Below, piece by piece: positions 1 to 9,016 of a stretch of DNA of 64,000 nt. The stretch covers positions 47,738 through 111,737 of the forward strand of contig JADJZJ010000004.1 in assembly GCA_016715765.1 (NCBI GenBank). The letters are read 5' to 3'. This DNA is from Opitutaceae bacterium (lineage in GTDB: Bacteria; Verrucomicrobiota; Verrucomicrobiia; Opitutales; Opitutaceae). Within the stretch, counting starts at the first letter, position 1. Each line of letters opens with the position of its first letter. The notes beneath the pieces are model-generated. The model had not been told where the DNA came from and searched no databases. It saw nothing but the letters and a program-made list of their open reading frames with translations. The translations under genes were made by a program, and so were the position numbers.

Positions 1-572
1 GTGCCCAGGGCGCTCATGCGATCAAGCCAGAGGGCGGGCTTGAAATTCTTGCCCTCGACCTGGCCGATGTAGGTGGTCCGCACCGGACTCACGCCGCAGA
101 AGCCAAGGAGGTCGCGATTGAATCCGCGCACGCCGCGTCCACCCTGCACCCAACGGTAAAAGAACGCCGGCATGCCCATGGTGACGACGACGCGGGCCGA
201 CTTGCCCTTCCACCCGGGCGCCAGACCCTTGCCATCCGGCCGCGGCTTGAACGCGAAACCCGGACGCGCCACCTGCTCGAAATACGCCTTCGTCAGGGCC
301 GGCAGCGTGCCCGTCCACAGCGGGTAGATGATCACGAGATGATCCGCCCAACTGATGTCGGCCTGCGCCTGTCTGAGCGTTTCGGGCACGGTGCCCTTGT
401 TCCAATCCTCGGCCTCCCGCAGCAAGGGAAAGTCCAGCAGGGCAATGTCCGTGCGCCGCACCTCATGGCCGGCGGCCACCGCCGCATTGCGGTACGACGC
501 GGCGAGAGCATGGCCGAAATGCGTCTGCTCGCGTGAGGGATGACCCTGGATGATCACGATGCGTTTTTTCAC
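1..572 (-). CDS. NAD(P)H:quinone oxidoreductase, flavodoxin-like fold (3' end outside window)
   Basis: Reading from a GTG at 572 gives an open frame of about 190 residues that runs off the window edge, so the C-terminus may be cut. The start shows the flavodoxin-like pattern KKRIVIIQGHPS (beta strand then FMN-phosphate loop, residues 2-13), followed by YPLWTGTLPALTK at about residues 83-95, typical of the NQO1/KefF/MdaB family of two-electron quinone reductases. An ATG eight bases upstream is followed at once by a stop, so GTG is the start. The expected role is cytoplasmic FMN-dependent reduction of quinones by NAD(P)H. The exact substrate cannot be told. Confidence 0.85.
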   Translation of the reverse strand, partial: MKKRIVIIQGHPSREQTHFGHALAASYRNAAVAAGHEVRRTDIALLDFPLLREAEDWNKGTVPETLRQAQADISWADHLVIIYPLWTGTLPALTKAYFEQVARPGFAFKPRPDGKGLAPGWKGKSARVVVTMGMPAFFYRWVQGGRGVRGFNRDLLGFCGVSPVRTTYIGQVEGKNFKPALWLDRMSALG

Positions 573-642
573 GCTGCCATATTATCCCGGCCGGCGTCGC
601 CCGCCTCTGCACCGAATGGCGATTGCACTGCATTTATTGCCA

Positions 643-704
643 TGCAGGAGCGGCATTATGCCGCGATCGTGAGGGCAACATCGCGGCATAAAGCCGCTCC
701 TACA
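643..704. repeat. Palindromic repeat, GCGGCATAAAGCCGCTCC family, copy 1
   Basis: A 62-base imperfect inverted repeat with arms close to TAGGAGCGGCTTTATGCCGC and its complement around a short spacer. Near-identical elements lie at 22596-22657 and 28123-28184. All three are intergenic, the pattern expected of REP-like elements. The left arm here is slightly diverged (GCATT for GCTTT). The element supplies the stop codon of the small minus-strand gene next to it. Confidence 0.85.
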
Positions 705-900
705 TTTTGGCAGCAGTGCAGTCCAATGTAGTCTGGCTGGGCGTGGGGTCGTTGAGCTCCTCGAGGCGGGCGGCCACCGCCAGGGCGAGATCGGCCGCAT
801 CGAGCCGGCCCTGGCATTCGAGCGTGAAGGCGAGCTCGACCAGTTCGACACGCAATTGGGCGAGTCGACCCTGGCCAATGTCCGGGGCGGCCGTGGACAT
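700..900 (-). CDS. Small hypothetical protein, 66 aa
   Basis: ATG at 900 gives a 66-residue acidic helical protein (about residues 10-50 read VELVELAFTLECQGR then AADLALAVAARLEEL). It starts 20 bases after the DUF1428 gene on the same strand and may share its transcript. I do not recognise a named family. The final codon and stop fall inside the palindromic repeat at 643-704, so the repeat may have replaced the original 3' end. The amphipathic pattern and placement favour a real gene, but it could be chance in GC-rich DNA. Confidence 0.45.
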   Translation of the reverse strand: MSTAAPDIGQGRLAQLRVELVELAFTLECQGRLDAADLALAVAARLEELNDPTPSQTTLDCTAAKM

Positions 901-920
901 GCTTGATGGGTTGCCTGGTT

Positions 921-1283
921 TCAACCCGAGACCATGACCTTGAAACCGCCGTAGAGCATGCGTCTGGCATCGAAGGGCATGTCCTTCTCGTCGCACATCC
1001 CGGCGATGCGCGGATCCTTCATGATCCGGGCGTTGACGCGGTCGCGCTGGGCCTTGGATTTGTACAGGATCCACGAGAAGACCACGGTTTCTCCGGCCTT
1101 TGTCCTGATGCCCTTGGGGAAGGGCAGCGCCATCTTGTTGTTCAGGTCGTCACCGACGCATTCCTTGTAATCGACGGCGCCAAACTCGCGCCAGATCCTG
1201 GCGGCCTTGGCCGCCATCCGGCGATAGGCGGCGATATTCTTCCTCGGTACCGGAAGCACGAATCCATCAACATATTGGGACAT
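921..1283 (-). CDS. DUF1428 family protein
   Basis: The 120-residue product begins MSQYVDGFVLPVP, has KECVGDD near residue 42 and ends with PFDARRMLYGGFKVMV. These are the conserved landmarks of the DUF1428 (YbaA-like) family, about 117 residues long, with a ferredoxin-like dimeric alpha-beta barrel fold. No reaction has been assigned to the family. The gene is divergent from the YCII/ECF42 pair across only 60 bases (1284-1343). DUF1428 and YCII-like genes often accompany ECF42 sigma factors, so it is a candidate member of this regulon. Confidence 0.88.
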   Translation of the reverse strand: MSQYVDGFVLPVPRKNIAAYRRMAAKAARIWREFGAVDYKECVGDDLNNKMALPFPKGIRTKAGETVVFSWILYKSKAQRDRVNARIMKDPRIAGMCDEKDMPFDARRMLYGGFKVMVSG

Positions 1284-1343
1284 GGGAGTTTGTCCTTTTC
1301 GCGGCCCGGAGTTCGTCGTAGTTTTATCGCACCCCTCCACACC

Positions 1344-1772
1344 ATGGCCACGCCTACGCCCAATCCGTCCGCTCCCTTCATGCTGCTCTTCCGGAACACC
1401 GGCCCGGAAAACCACCGCCATCTTTCGCCGGAACAGCGCCAGCAACTCGTGATCCGCTGGAACGAATGGTTCGAAGGCCTCGTCACCCAGGGCAAGGCCG
1501 TGGAAGGCCAGCCGCTCGAGCTGGCCACGCGCACCGTGTCCGGCACCGGCGGTTCCCGCGTCACCGACGGGCCCTTCCCCGAGTCCAAGGAGGCGATCGG
1601 CGGTTACGTCAAACTCATGGTCGGCAGCCTGCAGGAGGCGACGGAGATCGCGCAACGGCACCCGGGTCTTGCCCATGGGATGCTCATCGAGGTGCGCGCA
1701 ATGACGCCCCATTGCCACCTCGGCGTGACCACCCTGTCGGGCACCGCCGCGGTCGGCGCGACGGCGGGTTGA
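1344..1772 (+). CDS. YCII-related (DGPF domain) protein
   Basis: A 142-residue protein whose middle carries VTDGPFPESKEAIGGY, the DGPF signature of the YCII-related family of small dimeric alpha-beta proteins. ATG 1344 is chosen because the family's first strand (FMLLFR) begins just after it. The stop is 4 bases before the sigma factor start, so the two are almost certainly co-transcribed. DGPF proteins are the standard genomic partners of ECF42 sigma factors. Their biochemical role is not settled. The C-terminal tail beyond about residue 118 looks low-complexity. Confidence 0.9.
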   Translation: MATPTPNPSAPFMLLFRNTGPENHRHLSPEQRQQLVIRWNEWFEGLVTQGKAVEGQPLELATRTVSGTGGSRVTDGPFPESKEAIGGYVKLMVGSLQEATEIAQRHPGLAHGMLIEVRAMTPHCHLGVTTLSGTAAVGATAG

Positions 1773-1776
1773 ACGG

Positions 1777-3087
1777 GTGACGACTGCAGCGCCAGGCACC
1801 GTCTCCGCCGCCACCCACCCCGCCGGGTTGGTGGAGCACTTCTTCCGCCACGAGACCGGACGCCTGCACGGCGCGCTGATCCGCCTGCTCGGCATGCATA
1901 ATTTTGCCCTCGCCGAGGATGTCGCCCAGGAGGCCCTGCTCCGCGCCATGCACCACTGGTCCATGGGCGGCGTGCCGGCCAATCCCTCCGCCTGGATCAC
2001 GCAGGTGGCGATGAACCTCGCCCGCGATGCGTTGCGCCACCAGCGCATGTCGGCCGCCAAGGAACCCGCCATTGTCACCTACCATGAGCAGATGCTGGTC
2101 ACGTCCGCCGGCGCCGGGGAGACCACCCACGAGATCCGCGACGACGCGCTCCGGTTGATGTTCGTCTGCTGCCACCCGGCGGTCGCGACCGATGCGCAGG
2201 TCATCCTCGCCCTCAAGGTCCTCGGTGGCTTCAGCACGGCGGAGATCGCCCGGGCCTTCCTGAGCAGCGAGGCCGCGATCGAGAAGCAGCTCACGCGCAC
2301 CAAGCAGCGGATCCAGGAGGCCGGAATCGGCTTTGCCTTGCCGGAAGGGGCGGACCTCGCGCCCCGGCTCGACGGGGTGCTCGCGGCGATCTACCTCCTT
2401 TTCAACGAAGGCTACAAGGCGTCCTCCGGCGACCGCCTGTTGCGCGAGGAGCTCTGTCAGGAGGCGATCCGGCTGGCCTCGCTGCTGCCCGCCCACCCCG
2501 CAGGCCGCACCCCGCGCAGCCACGCGCTGCTCGCCCTCATGCTGCTCACGGCCGCGCGCTTCCCCTCGCGGCTGGATGCGCACGGCGTCATGCTGCGCCT
2601 CGACGATCAGGACCGCTCCAAGTGGGACCAAGGCCTCATTGGGCAGGGACTGCTGCACCTCGCCGAGGCCGCGCAGGGCGATGCCCTCAGCGAATATCAC
2701 CTGCAGGCCGGCATCGCCGCACTGCATTGCACCGCCACGGACTACGCCTCCACGGACTGGGCGAGGATTCTGCGCCACTACGACGAACTCTACCGCCTCA
2801 AACCCTCGCCCGTCGTGGGCCTGAACCGCGCCGTCGCGGTGGCGCACGTGCACGGACCGCAGGCCGGGCTCGACACCATCGCCGCCCTCCCGTACCGCGA
2901 CCGGCTGGACGCGAATTACCTGCTGCATGCCGTGACCGGCGAACTGCACTGGCGGCTGCGGAACGAGCGGGCCGCCGCCGAGAGTTTCCGCCGCGCCCTG
3001 GCCCTCGCCGATGTCGGACCCGAGCAGGCCTATCTCGCCCGCATGCTCGACCGCTCGGCCGAAGATCCGCCGGCCTGCTCCGCCTGA
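1777..3087 (+). CDS. ECF42-type RNA polymerase sigma factor with C-terminal TPR-like extension
   Basis: GTG at 1777 starts a 436-residue protein. Residues about 20-90 are a sigma-70 region 2 (LAEDVAQEALLRAMHHW). Residues about 120-185 are region 4 (LRLMFVCCHPAV, then FSTAEIARAFL and KQLTRTKQRI). The remaining 250 residues match the DUF6596/TPR-like C-terminal extension that defines group ECF42, with LNRAVAVAHVHG and repeats near the end. ECF42 factors lack a classical anti-sigma factor and are thought to be controlled through this extension. Likely targets are the adjacent DGPF, DUF1428 and DoxX genes, but that is inference from context. Confidence 0.93.
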   Translation: MTTAAPGTVSAATHPAGLVEHFFRHETGRLHGALIRLLGMHNFALAEDVAQEALLRAMHHWSMGGVPANPSAWITQVAMNLARDALRHQRMSAAKEPAIVTYHEQMLVTSAGAGETTHEIRDDALRLMFVCCHPAVATDAQVILALKVLGGFSTAEIARAFLSSEAAIEKQLTRTKQRIQEAGIGFALPEGADLAPRLDGVLAAIYLLFNEGYKASSGDRLLREELCQEAIRLASLLPAHPAGRTPRSHALLALMLLTAARFPSRLDAHGVMLRLDDQDRSKWDQGLIGQGLLHLAEAAQGDALSEYHLQAGIAALHCTATDYASTDWARILRHYDELYRLKPSPVVGLNRAVAVAHVHGPQAGLDTIAALPYRDRLDANYLLHAVTGELHWRLRNERAAAESFRRALALADVGPEQAYLARMLDRSAEDPPACSA

Positions 3088-3122
3088 GATTCATTCACCT
3101 CAACCCCAACGAAATACCCGCC

Positions 3123-3512
3123 ATGCCCTCCGTCACCCCTTCCGTTTCCAAAGCCGCCCTCTGGACCGGCCGCATCATGTCCACCCTGCCCGTGCTCCTG
3201 CTGACCTTCAGCGGCATCATGAAACTCGCCCATCCGCCGGGTCTCGACGAAGGCTTCGCGCATCTTGGCATCCCGGTCAGCCAAGCCCTTGCGCTCGGCA
3301 TCCTCGAACTCGCCTGCGTGATCGTTTATCTCGTGCCGCGCACCGCGTTCCTCGGCGCCATCCTCCTGACCGGCTACCTCGGCGGCGCGACGGCCATCCA
3401 TGTGCGCGTGGGCGACCCCTTCATCGCCACACCGCTTGCCGGCGTCCTGATCTGGGGCGGACTCTACCTGCGCGATCCACGCCTGCGGGCGCTGATTCCG
3501 TTCACGCGGTGA
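3123..3512 (+). CDS. DoxX-like family membrane protein
   Basis: A 129-residue protein with four predicted membrane helices (about residues 19-36, 51-70, 75-92 and 100-118) and the DoxX-type pattern FSGIMKLAHP and LGILELACVIVYLVPRT. It lies 35 bases after the sigma factor stop on the same strand, so it may be part of the ECF42 operon. DoxX-like proteins are small inner-membrane proteins associated with redox or sulfur stress. The specific reaction is unknown. Confidence 0.85.
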   Translation: MPSVTPSVSKAALWTGRIMSTLPVLLLTFSGIMKLAHPPGLDEGFAHLGIPVSQALALGILELACVIVYLVPRTAFLGAILLTGYLGGATAIHVRVGDPFIATPLAGVLIWGGLYLRDPRLRALIPFTR

Positions 3513-3574
3513 CGGTGCGGCCCCGGGTAACACCCCATATCAGCGGGCGGGGACTCGGATTAATCTGACCTACC

Positions 3575-4246
3575 ATGTCCGAATCTCCCGATATCAAACC
3601 TGAAAAGAAGGTCGCTCCCGTCCAGGACAAGTCCCCACCGGAAAGCACCGAGCAGGACCCTGTTGACACGAACCCGCCGCCGCAGAAACAGCCCAAGAGC
3701 GTGCTGCTGCCGATCATCCTCGGTTCAGCCTGCGTCATTCTCGTCCTCACGGTGCTGTCCTTGTGGAACAAGGTGGCGGCCCGGGACGAGGCCGTGATGA
3801 ACGGGGAAAACCGGCTGACCCAGGTGCAGGCCCGGATGGATCCGCTCCTCGCGCAGGTGGAGGACGCCAAGGAGAATGCGCTGCGGCTGCAAAAGCAGAT
3901 TGACGAGGCCAAGTCCGGGGCGATTTTGCTCAAGAACGACCTCGCGAAGGCCCGGACCGCCAACACCGACCTGCAGTCGCAGTTGGAACGGGCCCGGGTG
4001 ATTTCAACCGGTTTCCAGATGCAAATGGAGGAAGCCAAGGTCGCTTCCATCAAAAGCCAGGGTGAAGTTGAGCTGGCGCAAACCCAGGTCGTGCTGTTGC
4101 AGGCACAGCTGAGCAAGGCCGAGGCTGATCTCGGCAAACTGCAGACCGAGCAGACGGACTCGCTCCAGCAAATCACGGAGCTGCAGGCCAGGCTGGCAAA
4201 AGCCGAGGCTGAGCTCGCCCGGCTGCAAAAGCCCGCCAGGCGGTAA
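3575..4246 (+). CDS. Membrane-anchored coiled-coil protein, function unknown
   Basis: A 223-residue protein with a Pro/Glu/Lys-rich cytoplasmic N-terminus (1-41), one membrane helix (about 43-64, SVLLPIILGSACVILVLTVL) and an uninterrupted Gln/Glu/Lys/Leu-rich coiled coil from about 70 to 220. No catalytic domain is visible. The design resembles spacer or tether proteins of the cell envelope such as TolA-like or LPP-like coils, but there is no sequence match I can name. It appears monocistronic. Confidence 0.7.
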   Translation: MSESPDIKPEKKVAPVQDKSPPESTEQDPVDTNPPPQKQPKSVLLPIILGSACVILVLTVLSLWNKVAARDEAVMNGENRLTQVQARMDPLLAQVEDAKENALRLQKQIDEAKSGAILLKNDLAKARTANTDLQSQLERARVISTGFQMQMEEAKVASIKSQGEVELAQTQVVLLQAQLSKAEADLGKLQTEQTDSLQQITELQARLAKAEAELARLQKPARR

Positions 4247-4371
4247 GCGTCCACCGGTCAGCCGGCCGCAGCCGGTATAGGCCGAACTTGCGATCTCCAT
4301 CAGTGAAATCGGGCCGTACTGCTTGCCCGATCACCAGGGCCTGTCTTCAAACCCCTGATTGTATCACTTTT

Positions 4372-4463
4372 TGTCATTCTGAACGCAGTGAAGAATCCAG
4401 TGTGCGCTTATCGAAGCCTTCGACTCTCGTGCACTGGATTCTTCACTGCGTTCAGAATGACAA
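4372..4463. repeat. Palindromic repeat, TCATTCTGAACGCAGTGAAG family
   Basis: Inverted repeat of about 32-base arms (TGTCATTCTGAACGCAGTG... and its complement) around a 28-base centre. It lies in the 433-base gene-free stretch 4247-4679, which otherwise holds only the terminator at 4596-4631. A half copy with GAGCGCAGCGAAG lies at 7650-7681. No protein is encoded. Confidence 0.8.
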
Positions 4464-4595
4464 TGGATTGGGTATTGTTCATTGGTGTGTGCCACCAATC
4501 CCTGCGGTTAGTTGCCGGCCTCAGAATGCCAATGAGGGATAGAAAGACACTCCCTCGCCTCGTAAATCGGCGCCTTAGCCTCCGGCCCGGGGCAT

Positions 4596-4631
4596 AAAAA
4601 ACTCCCCCGGGCCCGCAGGCCGGAGGGAGTT
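4596..4631 (-). terminator. Rho-independent terminator of the collagen-like gene
   Basis: Read on the minus strand, AACTCCCTCCGGCC pairs with GGGCCCGGGGGAGTT around a short loop and is followed by a run of six T. It lies 48 bases after the stop of the collagen-like lipoprotein gene, the only minus-strand gene it can serve. Confidence 0.8.
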
Positions 4632-4679
4632 GGGAAACCCGCGCCAATGTACGCGGGCTTGGATTGACTGACGGCGGGT

Positions 4680-5639
<960 letters not shown>

Positions 5640-5920
5640 ATTATTTTTGGTTTTGAAGGGGGAAACTCCGGTCTCTGCTCGATGAGAATGGGGGTCCTTT
5701 TGCTGTGGGACCTCATCGCCGGTGACCGTTAAGTCCCCTAAAGCGACGAGCCTATTTGAAATGCGCGCATGGCTCTATGGGGTTTAACCCGATTGATCCG
5801 GGCCAGGCCGGGATAACCCCTGCACCCGGGGGCCAGGACGGCGGCGCGGCCTCCGGCCGGTCACGTCCGGCAGGCCATCACCCCATAGCAACCCCGGAGG
5901 GCCCGGCGCATGATGCGGCG

Positions 5921-6424
5921 ATGAAAATCCCCCTGCCTGCACTTTTCTCCCGCACGATTTTGCTCACCGGCCCCGCGTGCCTGCTCCTGCTGGGCGGCTG
6001 CGAGACCGACAGTCCCCGTTCGCATCGCGGCTACGCGAGCCACACTTCCGTCCAGGTCCATGGCTCCGTCGCCATCATGGACGACTACGACTATTACCCG
6101 GCCTACGAAACCTACTACAGCCGCAATCGCCGCGAGTATGTGTATCGCGACGGCGGCACCTGGGTCCGGCGCCCGCAACCCCAGGGAGTCTCAATCGAAC
6201 TGTTCTTTGCCGCCCCCTCGGTGCGGCTGGATTTCCGCGATTCACCGGAGCGGCATCATGCCACTGTCGTTCGCAGCTACCCGAAAAGCTGGCAGCAGTC
6301 GGACTCGAACCGCCATGACCAGAATAATCGCAAGGACGACCGGAAACAGGAAAAGAAGAAAAAGTCCAAGAAGGACCAGGACCGCGATGACGACAAACAT
6401 GACAATCGGAAGGACCATCGCTAG
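5921..6424 (+). CDS. Hypothetical lipoprotein with tyrosine-rich middle and charged tail
   Basis: ATG 5921 gives 167 residues. The signal ends in LLLLGGC, a lipobox with Cys at about residue 27. A Tyr/Asp-rich segment follows (DDYDYYPAYETYYSRNRREYVYR), then a beta-type region and, from about residue 130, an extremely charged Asn/Lys/Asp/Arg tail (QEKKKKSKKDQDRDDD). The tail looks disordered. I do not recognise a family. It is probably anchored in the outer membrane facing the periplasm, but retention signals cannot be judged. Confidence 0.7.
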   Translation: MKIPLPALFSRTILLTGPACLLLLGGCETDSPRSHRGYASHTSVQVHGSVAIMDDYDYYPAYETYYSRNRREYVYRDGGTWVRRPQPQGVSIELFFAAPSVRLDFRDSPERHHATVVRSYPKSWQQSDSNRHDQNNRKDDRKQEKKKKSKKDQDRDDDKHDNRKDHR

Positions 6425-6492
6425 CCCCGCGCGCGCAGGCGCATCAGGATCACCGCCCATTAAGAAACCGAACCACTTCGGAGCATATCACC

Positions 6493-6702
6493 ATGAAGGA
6501 CCACGTTTACAAACACATCGAGCTCACCGGCACCTCGGCCGTCTCGATCGAGGCAGCCGTCACCACGGCCATCAAGCGCGCCCACAAGACCATCAAGAAG
6601 CTCAGCTGGTTTGAGGTTCTCGAGACGCGCGGCAGCATCGACAAAGGCAAAGTCCTGCACTGGCAGGTGACCATCAAGGTCGGCTTTGTGGTGGAAGGCT
6701 GA
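6493..6702 (+). CDS. Dodecin, flavin-binding storage protein
   Basis: A 69-residue protein that matches the dodecin family along its whole length: VYKHIELTGTSAVSIEAAV, then IKKLSWFEVLETRGSI and WQVTIKVGF. Dodecins form hollow dodecamers that bind flavins stacked between aromatic residues. The Trp in LSWFEV is the stacking Trp of the family. The cytoplasmic role is buffering of FMN/FAD or flavin breakdown products. It lies 68 bases after the preceding lipoprotein gene with no strong terminator between them. Confidence 0.95.
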   Translation: MKDHVYKHIELTGTSAVSIEAAVTTAIKRAHKTIKKLSWFEVLETRGSIDKGKVLHWQVTIKVGFVVEG

Positions 6703-6836
6703 ATCATCCGGGGCGCGTCGTGGAACCGCGCCGGACGCGAATGCCCGCGCGGTGACTCGCGCAAAACGGGGCCACCCTTGCCTTATCGCCGGGTGGCTGC
6801 GCGGGTGACACCTGATCCGGGAGCGTCCGCTGACGT

Positions 6837-7574
6837 CTAGGGACAGGCAACGGGCTGGGCATGCCCCGTGGGTTCATCGCTGATTTGAAAACCCGCTCCC
6901 CGCTGCCAGGCATCCGCTCCTTCGGCGATCGGCCGGACGGGAAGATCCGCGCGCCGCGCCTTGATTTCCACCGCATCAACATTCAGTGCCCGGTTGCGTT
7001 CCTCCACCAGGGCGGGATCCACCTGTCCATCCGCGGTGAAGCCCATCATGAGCTTGGGCAGGCCGAGCGGCAGCTTGTCCCCGCGGTCCACCTGCCAGAG
7101 ATGCCAGGTCTTGCCGTAGGTGCTGACCAGTTCCTTCATCAGGGCGGCCTCCGCTTCGACCGAAAGTCCGGGCGCCAGCAGCAGGCCCGACATGACTTCA
7201 TAGCGGTGGCTGTGCCAGAGCATCTTTTCCTCCGCCGGCAACCGGAGGAAGATCGCTTCACTGATGATGTATTCGACCCCGATCAACCGGGCGTTTTCCG
7301 CATCCGAGTCATAGATGATGCACTGGAAGACGTCGGGATTCAGGTGCGAACAATAGTGGTCGACCCGCACGGCGCGATTCAGGTCGCCGCTGTAAAAGTG
7401 AAAACCGCACACCCGCGCATGCACTGCCCGGATCGGGCCCAGGTCCGCGTGCAGCGGGGCGGCGTCCTCATGTCCGCCATGCGTGGCAGACGGAGCTTGG
7501 GCGGACAGCTTCGTCCCCATGACTGCCAGTGCGGCCAACACAAGAGAGGCGGAGACGTATCGGATGCAGTGCAT
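6837..7574 (-). CDS. DUF1264 (oil-body-associated protein family), exported
   Basis: A 245-residue protein with a Sec signal peptide (residues 1-27, ending LSAQA). It then has the conserved core of DUF1264, the family of plant oil-body-associated proteins: FQCIIYDSDAENARLIGVEY, then LWHSHRYEVMSGLL, YGKTWHLWQVDRGD and LMMGFTADGQ. Bacterial members are widespread and uncharacterised. The His/Trp-rich motifs (WHSH, TWHLWQ) suggest ligand or metal binding. ATG 7574 is chosen because it places the signal peptide at the N-terminus. Function in a bacterium is unknown. Confidence 0.88.
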   Translation of the reverse strand: MHCIRYVSASLVLAALAVMGTKLSAQAPSATHGGHEDAAPLHADLGPIRAVHARVCGFHFYSGDLNRAVRVDHYCSHLNPDVFQCIIYDSDAENARLIGVEYIISEAIFLRLPAEEKMLWHSHRYEVMSGLLLAPGLSVEAEAALMKELVSTYGKTWHLWQVDRGDKLPLGLPKLMMGFTADGQVDPALVEERNRALNVDAVEIKARRADLPVRPIAEGADAWQRGAGFQISDEPTGHAQPVACP

Positions 7575-7649
7575 AAGGTTTTTCTTCCGGTGTCCGCAAT
7601 GGACCGCAGGGTTTGGGTGCCGCACGCCGATGTACCAAATCCCATCCCC

Positions 7650-7681
7650 TGTCATTCTGAGCGCAGCGAAGAAGGACTGCG
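7650..7681. repeat. Half palindrome, TCATTCTGAGCGCAGCGAAG family
   Basis: A single arm closely related to the arms of the element at 4372-4463, with no matching second arm nearby. It sits upstream of the DUF1264 gene. Confidence 0.6.
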
Positions 7682-7760
7682 CCACGGACAAGGTGCTGAA
7701 ATACACCCCTGCCCGCGACCGCCAGGGTTCGGGACTGGCGCCACCCGACCGCGGAGCGGA

Positions 7761-7904
7761 TCAACTGGCCTTCTTCTGAATATTGTCGCCGAGCTTTTCC
7801 ACATCCTTGCCGAAACCCTTGGAGGTTTGGCATCCGGTGGTGATCAGGGCAAAAAATGCCGCGGTGAGCAGTACAAGGGCGAGACGCCGGCTGGTTGAGT
7901 TCAT
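7761..7904 (-). CDS. Entericidin-like small lipoprotein
   Basis: A 47-residue product with a hydrophobic signal and lipobox ending TTGC, then CQTSKGFGKDVEKLGDNIQ. This is the entericidin EcnA/EcnB pattern (GxGxDxxxxGxxI amphipathic helix after the lipidated Cys). Entericidins are small membrane-active lipoproteins linked to stress-induced lysis in E. coli. The role here is unknown. It is a single gene with no partner entericidin in view. Confidence 0.85.
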   Translation of the reverse strand: MNSTSRRLALVLLTAAFFALITTGCQTSKGFGKDVEKLGDNIQKKAS

Positions 7905-7999
7905 GCGCTGATGATAGTCGCCGGCGTGTTTACGCACCATGGGGTGTTCAAGGTATCAGGCACTCTGCATGGAACCCATGCCATCAGCCGCCCAACCCG

Positions 8000-8155
8000 T
8001 TACTTCCGGTCGATGCGGACTCGAAAGTGTTCCATCACCAGCATGACGCCCGCGATGATCGCGAGCAAACCGATGAGCCACATGGGCAATGCGAGTCCGA
8101 TCAGGATGTTGAGGCCGAAAACAATTAGAAAAAGAGCGACAAAGAGATGGGCCAT
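8000..8155 (-). CDS. Small two-helix membrane protein, 51 aa
   Basis: ATG 8155 starts a 51-residue hydrophobic protein: MAHLFVALFLIVFGLNIL then PMWLIGLLAIIAGVMLVME, ending in a basic tail. Two membrane helices separated by a short Gly/Leu turn are predicted. Similar very small proteins are common in Verrucomicrobiota but have no assigned role. It is on the same strand as, and just upstream of, the entericidin-like gene. Confidence 0.6.
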   Translation of the reverse strand: MAHLFVALFLIVFGLNILIGLALPMWLIGLLAIIAGVMLVMEHFRVRIDRK

Positions 8156-8380
8156 GGGAGTAAGAGTTTGCTTCGAAGTGCACGTTAGCAAATGCGCCGG
8201 CCTGGAGCCATGGGGTAAAGACCTGCCCCTGAATCCTCCACTGTCCCCACCGGTCTTAATCGGGTAAGACCCCATTGGTCCAAGGACACCGGCACGGCTA
8301 TCATGCCGGAACCGTGAACCGTGCTGTCACACCCTCCGGAAAAGAGAGTGCATCCCGGCCGGTTTCAATCCCTCCCCCTT

Positions 8381-8914
8381 ATGAATATGAATCGCTGCAC
8401 CCAGATTTTCGCGACGGCTTTTGGACTGGCCGTTTTTTCCACTGCCGGATGCGCTGAAAAAGCCACTCCCGGCGACGGCGGCACTCCCGCCATGAAACAG
8501 GATGTTACCGCCAGCCCGGCGCCGGCGGCCTCAGTTGCAACCACCCCATCGCCTCCGACTGCGCCCAAGGCCGCAGTCGTTGACGCAAATGTCCGTTGGG
8601 CGGATCTCAAAAACCACCCCTTCGACAGCCGCGATCTGCTCATGGCCGGACTCACGGGTCTGGAAGCCCAGGTGGCCGAACAGGTCAAGGCCTTGAACGC
8701 CAAGCGCACCGGCATGAAGGCCAGCACCGACACCAAGGGCTGGGATTTGGCCATGAAGGAGATGATGGACGCCCAGGCCTACCTGACGGCGATGGTCATT
8801 GAATTGGGCAAATCCACGCGGGAGTTCTGGGACCAGAACAAGGACAAGGTCGGCCGGGCCTGGGTCCGCACGCAGGACGCCTACGGCAAGGTCAAGGCCA
8901 GCACGACCAGCTAG
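8381..8914 (+). CDS. Hypothetical lipoprotein with helical domain
   Basis: A 177-residue protein with a signal ending FSTAGC (lipidated Cys near residue 24), then a Pro/Ala/Thr-rich linker (about 25-65) and a helical domain. The domain includes FDSRDLLMAGLTGLEAQVAEQV and FWDQNKDKVGRAWVRTQDAY. ATG 8381 and 8387 are both possible starts. No known family is recognised. The amphipathic helices suggest a coiled periplasmic or outer-membrane-attached protein. Confidence 0.7.
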   Translation: MNMNRCTQIFATAFGLAVFSTAGCAEKATPGDGGTPAMKQDVTASPAPAASVATTPSPPTAPKAAVVDANVRWADLKNHPFDSRDLLMAGLTGLEAQVAEQVKALNAKRTGMKASTDTKGWDLAMKEMMDAQAYLTAMVIELGKSTREFWDQNKDKVGRAWVRTQDAYGKVKASTTS

Positions 8915-8957
8915 TTTGCCAGAGCCGGGCAGGAGCCTGCTGGCAGGCAATGATTGC

Positions 8958-9009
8958 GTAGGGGCGCACCTTGTGTGCGCCCTCGGGCGTCGACGAGCGA
9001 CGCCCCTAC
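8958..9009. repeat. Palindromic repeat, GTAGGGGCG...CGCCCCTAC
   Basis: Imperfect inverted repeat with outer arms GTAGGGGCG and CGCCCCTAC and internal palindromes (GCGCACCTTGTGTGCGC). It sits between the convergent lipoprotein and aminotransferase genes, where it could also act as a transcription barrier. Confidence 0.65.
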
Positions 9010-9016
9010 AAATCGC

